NCBI RefSeq assembly: GCF_003012705.1
Contig: NZ_PXYL01000001.1
Location: forward strand, 248,001 to 312,000
DNA: 64,000 bases
Reading direction: 5' to 3'
Origin: Pseudaminobacter soli (ex Li et al. 2025)
GTDB lineage: Bacteria > Pseudomonadota > Alphaproteobacteria > Rhizobiales > Rhizobiaceae
The translations under genes and the position numbers were made by a program. The notes under the pieces are model-generated. The model was given only the letters and a program-made list of their open reading frames with translations. It made no database searches and was not told the origin of the DNA. Positions 59,121 to 64,000 of the stretch are shown here, one piece after another. How positions within the stretch are numbered: position 1 is the first letter of the stretch; every line of letters starts with the position of its first letter.

Positions 59121-61567
59121 GCACGCAACCTTTCATTCTTCGGGTCCCACAGCGGCTGGTCTTCCTGCACCACCGCCGCGAAATTCTCGCCGAAGATTTC
59201 TACGTGCACCTTGGTGCCCGGCTCGGCGAGATCGGCGCGGATCATGCCGAGCGCAATGGATTTGTCCACCCTGTAGCCGAAGCCTCCTGACGTCGTTTCG
59301 CCGACTACCTTTCCGTCATGCCAAATGGTCGACATGTAGGGCGCGTCGTGTTCGCCCGCGTCGATCACCAGCGTGACGAAACGCTTCCTTACGCCCTGCT
59401 GCTTCTCGTTCTGGAGCGCGGCCTTGCCCTTGAACTCGGGCTTGTCCCACTTCACGAAGCGCTCCAGGCCGCCCTGCAGCACGGTGTAGTCGGTGGAAAG
59501 GTCGCCCTTCCAGGCGCGGTAACTCTTTTCCAGCCGCAGGCTGTCGAGCGCGAACATGCCGAACGGTTTTAGGCCGTGCTTCTGGCCGGTTTCCCAGACG
59601 GCGTCGAAGATTGTGGCCGTGTCCTCGATCTTCGAGTGAATTTCCCAGCCAAGTTCGCCGGCAAAGGAAACGCGCACCAGCTGGCACCAGCGTCCGGCAA
59701 CCTGCGCGCTCTGATGCGTTAGCCAGGGTTTTGACAGGTCAGCGTCGGTCAGCTCGCTAAGAATCGCGCGCGAATTTGGGCCCGACAGGATCTGACAGGA
59801 GAAGTTGTCGGTCACGTCCTGCAAAGTGATCTGGGAACCCTCGGGCAGATGCTTCTTCAGCCATTCGAAGTCGTGCCACTGGGCGACCGCGGCGGTGATG
59901 AGGAAGAAGAAGTCCTCGTCGATCGCCATGATCGACATTTCGGTGACGATGCGGCCGGCCTCGTCGGCGAAGTAGCCGAGGCCGATGCGGCCGGGCTTCG
60001 GTACCACGCCGGTCATCAGCGTCGACAGCCAGGCGCGCGCGCCGGGGCCCTGCAGGCGGAAGCGCGAGAATCCGGGCAGGTCGAGGATGCCGGCTGCGTC
60101 GCGCACGGCCAGGCACTCCTCGCGGATGCGCTTCTCCCACGGGCCGGAGCGCTTGAAGGTCTGGGTCGATTCGTCGGAGATGTCGTCGCCGGGCTGTGCG
60201 AACCAGGTCGCGCGTTCCCAGCCATTATAGGCATTGAACTGCGCGCCCAGCTTCTTGATGCGGTCGTGGATCGGCGAGAGCTTGCGGTCGCGCCCGGCCG
60301 GCCAGGCGTGGCGCGGGAAGTGGATTGCGTATTCGTGGCCGTAAATCTCCATGCCCTTGGCGACCGCATAGTCGGGCGCGGCGGCGAAGGAAGTGAAGCG
60401 GCGCGGGTCGCACGACCACATGTCCCATTCGGTCTGGCCCTGCGTGACCCACTCGGCCAGCACCTTGCCGGCGCCGCCGGCCTGGGCAATGCCGAAGGTG
60501 AAGACGCAGGCCTCGAAGGCATTGGGGACGCCCGGCATCGGGCCGATCAGCGGATTGCCGTCCGGCGCGTAGGGGATCGGGCCGTTGATGACCTTGGAGA
60601 GGCCGGCCGTGCCAAGGATCGGCACGCGGCGAACCGCGTCGTCCAGATACCATTCCAGCCGCTCCAGATCGTCCGGATAGAGCTGGAACGAAAAATCGTC
60701 CGGCATCGGATCGTCCGCGGTGGCCCAATGCGCGCGGCAGTTGCGCTCATAGGGGCCGAGGTTCATGCCGTGCTTTTCCTGGCGCAGATAGTAGGAGGTG
60801 TCGACGTCGCGCAGCAGCGGCAGTTTTTGGCCGGCCTCCTTCGACCAGGCGGCAAGCTCGGGGATTTCCTCGAACAGGATGTATTGATGGCTCATCACCA
60901 TCATCGGCACTTCGCGGCCGAACATGCGGCCGACTTCCTGTGCGCGATAGCCGGCGGCGTTGACGACATATTCGCAGCGGATGTCGCCCTGTGCGGTCGA
61001 AACGACCCATTCGCCGTTCTCGCGGCGCACGCCGCTAACGGGGCAGAAGCGGATGATCTTGGCGCCCATGTCGCGCGCGCCCTTGGCCAGCGCCTGGGTA
61101 AGCTGGGCGGGGTCGATATCGCCGTCATTGGGGTCGTAGAGCGCGCCTTCCAGCTCGTGCGTTTCGATGAAGGGGTAGCGGCCCTTAATCTCGCTGAGAC
61201 CGATAACGTCGATATCCATGCCCTGATAGCGGCCCATGCCCTTGGCGCGCTGGAACTCCTGCATGCGCTCCTTGGAGTGGGCAAGGCGCAGCGAGCCGGT
61301 GACATGGTAGTTCATCGGATAGTCGACCTCGGCCGCCAGCCCGCGATAGAGCTCGGTCGAATAGCGCTGCATGTTCATCAGCGACCAGGAGGACGAGAAG
61401 GTCGGCACGTTGCCGGCGGCATGCCAGGTCGAGCCGGAGGTCAGCTCGTTCTTTTCGAGCAGCACGCAGTCGGTCCAGCCGGCCTTGGCCAAATGGTAGA
61501 GCGACGAGACGCCGACCGCGCCGCCGCCAATGATGACCACACGAGCCGTCGTCGGAAACTCGGCCAT
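59117..61567 (-). CDS. FAD-GcvT fusion dehydrogenase (dimethylglycine/sarcosine type), copy 2
   Basis: An 816-residue paralogue of the protein at 54588, with the same domain order. The FAD part is VVIIGGGAVGVSSLYHLAKAG with LTSGSTWHAAGN. The GcvT part includes FSRFRLQGPGARAWLSTLM and FGMFALDSLRLEKSYRAWKG. The two copies probably act on different N-methylated substrates. The ATG at 61567 is preferred to one 5 codons earlier because GGAGG lies just upstream. It is the first gene of the four-gene operon. Confidence 0.88.
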   Translation of the reverse strand: MAEFPTTARVVIIGGGAVGVSSLYHLAKAGWTDCVLLEKNELTSGSTWHAAGNVPTFSSSWSLMNMQRYSTELYRGLAAEVDYPMNYHVTGSLRLAHSKERMQEFQRAKGMGRYQGMDIDVIGLSEIKGRYPFIETHELEGALYDPNDGDIDPAQLTQALAKGARDMGAKIIRFCPVSGVRRENGEWVVSTAQGDIRCEYVVNAAGYRAQEVGRMFGREVPMMVMSHQYILFEEIPELAAWSKEAGQKLPLLRDVDTSYYLRQEKHGMNLGPYERNCRAHWATADDPMPDDFSFQLYPDDLERLEWYLDDAVRRVPILGTAGLSKVINGPIPYAPDGNPLIGPMPGVPNAFEACVFTFGIAQAGGAGKVLAEWVTQGQTEWDMWSCDPRRFTSFAAAPDYAVAKGMEIYGHEYAIHFPRHAWPAGRDRKLSPIHDRIKKLGAQFNAYNGWERATWFAQPGDDISDESTQTFKRSGPWEKRIREECLAVRDAAGILDLPGFSRFRLQGPGARAWLSTLMTGVVPKPGRIGLGYFADEAGRIVTEMSIMAIDEDFFFLITAAVAQWHDFEWLKKHLPEGSQITLQDVTDNFSCQILSGPNSRAILSELTDADLSKPWLTHQSAQVAGRWCQLVRVSFAGELGWEIHSKIEDTATIFDAVWETGQKHGLKPFGMFALDSLRLEKSYRAWKGDLSTDYTVLQGGLERFVKWDKPEFKGKAALQNEKQQGVRKRFVTLVIDAGEHDAPYMSTIWHDGKVVGETTSGGFGYRVDKSIALGMIRADLAEPGTKVHVEIFGENFAAVVQEDQPLWDPKNERLRA

Positions 61568-61635
61568 TTTTTCCTCCCTCAATTCGCATCAGGCATCGGC
61601 CTTCTTAGCCGTTGCCCGTCAAAGTCAGTGTTGTC

Positions 61636-62241
61636 CTAGTAGACCGGCGGCGAGATCACCCAGATCACCACCGCCGGTTCCTCTCCTGGGTTCTTCCATC
61701 GGAACGGCTTGCCCCCGAACCGGAAACTGTCACCTTCGGCAAGGTGGTGCCACGCGCCGTCGATCTCGATGTCGAAGTTGCCGGACACGACATAGCCCGC
61801 TTCCTCTGTCGGGCGGTTGGCGGGCGTCTTCAACTCAGCGCCGGGCGCAAATTCCGAGCGCAGCATCTCGAAGCTGCCGCCAAGGTCGGGCGAGAGAAGT
61901 TCTTCGACGAGGCCGGAATCGCTTGTGCCCAGCGAGCGGCGATGGCCGGCACGTACTACCACGCCGCGCTCGGCCTCTTCCTGCACGTCATGGCCGAAGA
62001 AAAGGCTGAGCGAGACGCCAAAAAGCTCTGCAAAGGCGCGCAGATCGGTAATCGAGGGGGTCGAAAGCCCGCGCTCGACCTGGCTCAGCCAGCCTACGGA
62101 GCGCCCGAGCGACAGCGCGACCTCCGAAAGGGTCAGCCCGCGCGCCTTGCGCAGCGCGCGCAGATCCCGCGCCAGAAGCGCATTTGCGCTGCCTTCTGGT
62201 CGGGTATCGGGCGCTGCGTGGCGGGCTTTTTGAGCCGGCAT
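61636..62241 (-). CDS. XRE-cupin transcription regulator
   Basis: A 201-residue two-domain regulator. Residues 25-85 are an XRE helix-turn-helix (LRALRKARGLTLSEVALSLG, SVGWLSQVERGLSTPSI). Residues 110-200 are a cupin sensor domain (PTEEAGYVVSGNFDIEIDGA, HLAEGDSFRF). Such regulators control catabolism of amines and amino acids in response to a small ligand. It lies 68 bases ahead of the dehydrogenase operon on the same strand, and palindromes overlap its own start. Confidence 0.88.
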   Translation of the reverse strand: MPAQKARHAAPDTRPEGSANALLARDLRALRKARGLTLSEVALSLGRSVGWLSQVERGLSTPSITDLRAFAELFGVSLSLFFGHDVQEEAERGVVVRAGHRRSLGTSDSGLVEELLSPDLGGSFEMLRSEFAPGAELKTPANRPTEEAGYVVSGNFDIEIDGAWHHLAEGDSFRFGGKPFRWKNPGEEPAVVIWVISPPVY

Positions 62242-62307
62242 GAAAATTCCTCCGTAATTTTCACCAGATGACAGTTTCGTGAAAATTTCAAGGGGAATTT
62301 CACGAAA
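62241..62307. promoter_or_regulatory. Paired palindromic operators for the XRE-cupin regulator
   Basis: Two inverted repeats share the half-site TGAAAATT. One is TGAAAATT-N7-AATTTTCA (62241-62263), touching the regulator start. The other runs from TTTCGTGAAAATTTC to AATTTCACGAAA (62275-62307). Both lie between the regulator and the divergent nitroreductase. They are the obvious binding sites for autoregulation and for control of both directions. Confidence 0.7.
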
Positions 62308-62412
62308 TGAAGCTATTGCTTGCGATAGTCGGGAGGCTGGTGCAAATGCTGGGGAAACCGGGGGTGATCGGGGGGTATTCCGGTTGCGAACCGTATGGAG
62401 AAGGGACAGGTC

Positions 62413-63123
62413 ATGCTGGCACGCGGAACCGAGCTCAACACCGACGACGTCACGCGCGTCGTCGACGAGGCGATTGAGTCGCGCCGCTCAGTGCGTGCCT
62501 TCCTGCCTACGCCGGTGGACGACGAAACCATCCGCGACATCCTCGAAGTTGCCGCGCGCGCGCCTTCGGGCACTAACATGCAGCCATGGAAGGTCTACGT
62601 CACCAAGGGCGAGACCAAGCAGAGCATCAGCGACGCGATCCTGAATTCGGGCATCCGCGCCGAGAAGGCGGTATGGGACGAGTACAAATACTACCCCGAC
62701 CAGTTCTTCGAACCCTATCTGGCCCGGCGCCGCGCCAATGGCTTCGGCCTCTACAGCGCGCTCGGCATCGGCCGGCGCGAGGTGGAGCGCATGCGCGCCC
62801 AGCACGACCGCAACTTCATCTTCTTCGATGCGCCTGTGGGCATGATCTTCACCATCGACCGCCGGCTCAACCAGGGCTCGTGGATCGACTACGGCATGTT
62901 CTTGCAGAACATCATGATCGCCGCGCGGGCGAGGGGCCTGGACACCTGCCCGCAGGCGGCCTTCGCGCCCTACCACCAGCAGATCAGGCCGATCCTGAAT
63001 ATCCCCGATGAGGAAATCGTGGTGTGCGGCATGGCGCTCGGCTACGAGGACACGACCAAGCCCGAAAGCACCTTTCGGACGGACCGCGCTCCGCAGGAGG
63101 AGTGGGTTACGTTCTGGAAGTAG
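62413..63123 (+). CDS. Nitroreductase-family protein
   Basis: A 236-residue FMN nitroreductase-fold protein with SRRSVRAFLPTPVDDETI near the N-terminus and AARAPSGTNMQPWKVYV, the flavin-contacting motifs. MLARGTEL at 62413 is preferred over an ATG at 62395 because GAGAAGGGA is placed as a ribosome site only for the later one. It diverges from the XRE-cupin regulator, so its promoter shares their operators. The physiological substrate is unknown. Confidence 0.84.
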   Translation: MLARGTELNTDDVTRVVDEAIESRRSVRAFLPTPVDDETIRDILEVAARAPSGTNMQPWKVYVTKGETKQSISDAILNSGIRAEKAVWDEYKYYPDQFFEPYLARRRANGFGLYSALGIGRREVERMRAQHDRNFIFFDAPVGMIFTIDRRLNQGSWIDYGMFLQNIMIAARARGLDTCPQAAFAPYHQQIRPILNIPDEEIVVCGMALGYEDTTKPESTFRTDRAPQEEWVTFWK

Positions 63124-63129
63124 GGCTGC

Positions 63130-63522
63130 TCAGCGCGGCTTGCCGATATAGGCGCAGCATTCGAGCTCAACCTGCGCGCCCAGCGCCAGGCCGTTTGCGC
63201 CGAATGCGGAACGCGCCGGCAGGCGGTCCGGGTCGAAATAGCTGACATAGACCTTGTTGAACTCGGTCCATTTCGACATGTCGGCCAGCATGACCGTGCA
63301 TTTGAACACGTCGGCGAAGCTGAGCCCGTTTTCCTTCAGCACCGCGCCGATGTTCTCCATCGTCTGGCGCGCTTCCGCTTCCATCCCGCCTGGAACGAGT
63401 TCCAGCGTTCCGGGGCGGTTGCCGAGCGCACCCGACAGATAAAGAACATCGCCGACGCGCACCGCCTGGCTGAAGGGCAGCCCGATTGCCTTGGCCTCAG
63501 GCGAGTTGATGAATTCCATCAT
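63130..63522 (-). CDS. RidA family protein
   Basis: The second RidA/YjgF protein of the window, 130 residues, with the conserved VFKCTVMLADMSKWTEFNKVY. Arg in DPDRLPARSAFGANGL and Glu in ALGAQVELECCAYIG are the residues linked to imine hydrolysis. It is likely to clear reactive imines from the amine-oxidising enzymes around it. It converges with the nitroreductase 6 bases away and lies just downstream of the partial sarcosine-oxidase gene. Confidence 0.88.
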   Translation of the reverse strand: MMEFINSPEAKAIGLPFSQAVRVGDVLYLSGALGNRPGTLELVPGGMEAEARQTMENIGAVLKENGLSFADVFKCTVMLADMSKWTEFNKVYVSYFDPDRLPARSAFGANGLALGAQVELECCAYIGKPR

Positions 63523-63555
63523 TGTCTCCTCCGTCGTGATGGCCGCTGGCGTTAG

Positions 63556-64000
63556 CTACCGCACCTCGTAGCCCACCTCTGCCGATGCGTGGCAAAGCGC
63601 CGTCCAGAAACTGCGCGCGAAGGAGCGGAAGACATAGAGATCGAACTGCGTCGGGGCCGTGCGCTGGATCTGCGCGAAGACGTCGTGATGCACCGTCGAG
63701 CGGCCAGCGCCGACGGGGAAGGAGACTTGCGAAAAATCAATGGCGAAGAATTTCGCCAGCACCCATTCCGCTTTCGGCCCTGCGACGCGGATCGCAGTGC
63801 GGCCATGCGACAGGTCGGTAACGGTGCCGACGGAAATATCGACCGCCTTGGCAAAGGCCTCCGCCAGTCCTTCCTTCTCGTCCACCACGAGGAATTTTCC
63901 CGGCGCGAAGCCGAATGCCGCTTTGACGTCACCCGGCGCGCCGCCGCCGGCGCCGTCCGGCAATGTCACGCCGGCAACCTTCTTGATGGCTGCGATGACG
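63556..64000 (-). CDS. soxG: Sarcosine oxidase gamma subunit, 5' end outside window
   Basis: The visible C-terminal part is open at the window edge (the last full codons read VIAAIKKVAGVTLPDG). It has GKFLVVDEKEGLAEAFAKAV, the IRVAGPKAEWVLAKFFAIDF segment, and HHDVFAQIQRTAPTQFDLYV, the pattern of the small gamma subunit of heterotetrameric sarcosine oxidase (SoxBDAG). The other subunits should lie beyond 64000. This supports an N-methyl-amine degradation locus with the dehydrogenases at 54588-61567. Confidence 0.82.
   Translation of the reverse strand, partial: VIAAIKKVAGVTLPDGAGGGAPGDVKAAFGFAPGKFLVVDEKEGLAEAFAKAVDISVGTVTDLSHGRTAIRVAGPKAEWVLAKFFAIDFSQVSFPVGAGRSTVHHDVFAQIQRTAPTQFDLYVFRSFARSFWTALCHASAEVGYEVR

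Overview
The window reads as a chromosomal segment of a GC-rich alphaproteobacterium of the order Hyphomicrobiales (Rhizobiales), most like Mesorhizobium and other Phyllobacteriaceae. The grounds are the aerobic cobalamin genes (cobG, cobN, cobW), a nuo operon with alphaproteobacterial extra genes, the short alphaproteobacterial-type ProS, RNase J next to methylmalonyl-CoA epimerase and a DUF1467 protein, a GAAC-N7-GAAC LexA box, and rhizobial palindromic repeats. There is no rRNA, CRISPR array, prophage or intact insertion sequence. One tRNA gene is present, tRNA-Leu(GAG).

Region 1 (1-7808, minus strand): a cobalamin riboswitch followed by a tightly overlapped operon, DUF1636 protein - cobW - cobN - cobG - cobH - cobI (cut by the window edge). 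CobN carries an in-frame, translated palindromic element of about 45 codons. Region 2 (7817-9049): a YcaQ-type DNA glycosylase. Region 3 (9313-25115): the 14-gene respiratory complex I operon nuoA-N, with three extra genes embedded: a GFA/CENP-V-fold gene, a helix-hairpin-helix gene and a 63-residue membrane protein. Region 4 (25120-28516): birA, a rhizobial repeat, RNase J, methylmalonyl-CoA epimerase and DUF1467. Region 5 (28517-34607): an intergenic stretch with a candidate small RNA, then proS-lolC-lolD, a repeat-rich gap, a LexA-controlled 28-residue membrane peptide (SidA-like candidate), lipB and tRNA-Leu.

Region 6 (34736-42034): accessory metabolic genes: GMC oxidoreductase, LiuR-like MerR regulator, two membrane enzymes, aldo/keto reductase, MFS transporter and a Rieske oxygenase. 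Region 7 (42211-47049): a second cobalamin riboswitch drives cbtB-cbtA (cobalt transport) and cobP-cobO. CobD and CobC diverge from one shared CATG, and a small tyrosine-phosphatase-like gene follows cobC.

Region 8 (47053-54553): a probable sigma-54-driven operon for uptake and breakdown of a nitrogenous, perhaps pyrimidine-like, compound (NMT1-type ABC transporter, cytosine-deaminase-like hydrolase, FAD oxidoreductase, flavodoxin-fold reductase). It diverges from a creatininase-family gene and a RidA gene. Region 9 (54588-64000): a methylamine or N-methyl amino-acid catabolic locus with two FAD-GcvT fusion dehydrogenases, an aminotransferase, a homocysteine S-methyltransferase, an XRE-cupin regulator with palindromic operators, a nitroreductase, a second RidA and a partial sarcosine oxidase gamma subunit.

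The two riboswitches suggest that B12 status controls early corrin synthesis, cobalt insertion and cobalt uptake together. B12 demand in this genome is plausibly linked to methylmalonyl-CoA metabolism.
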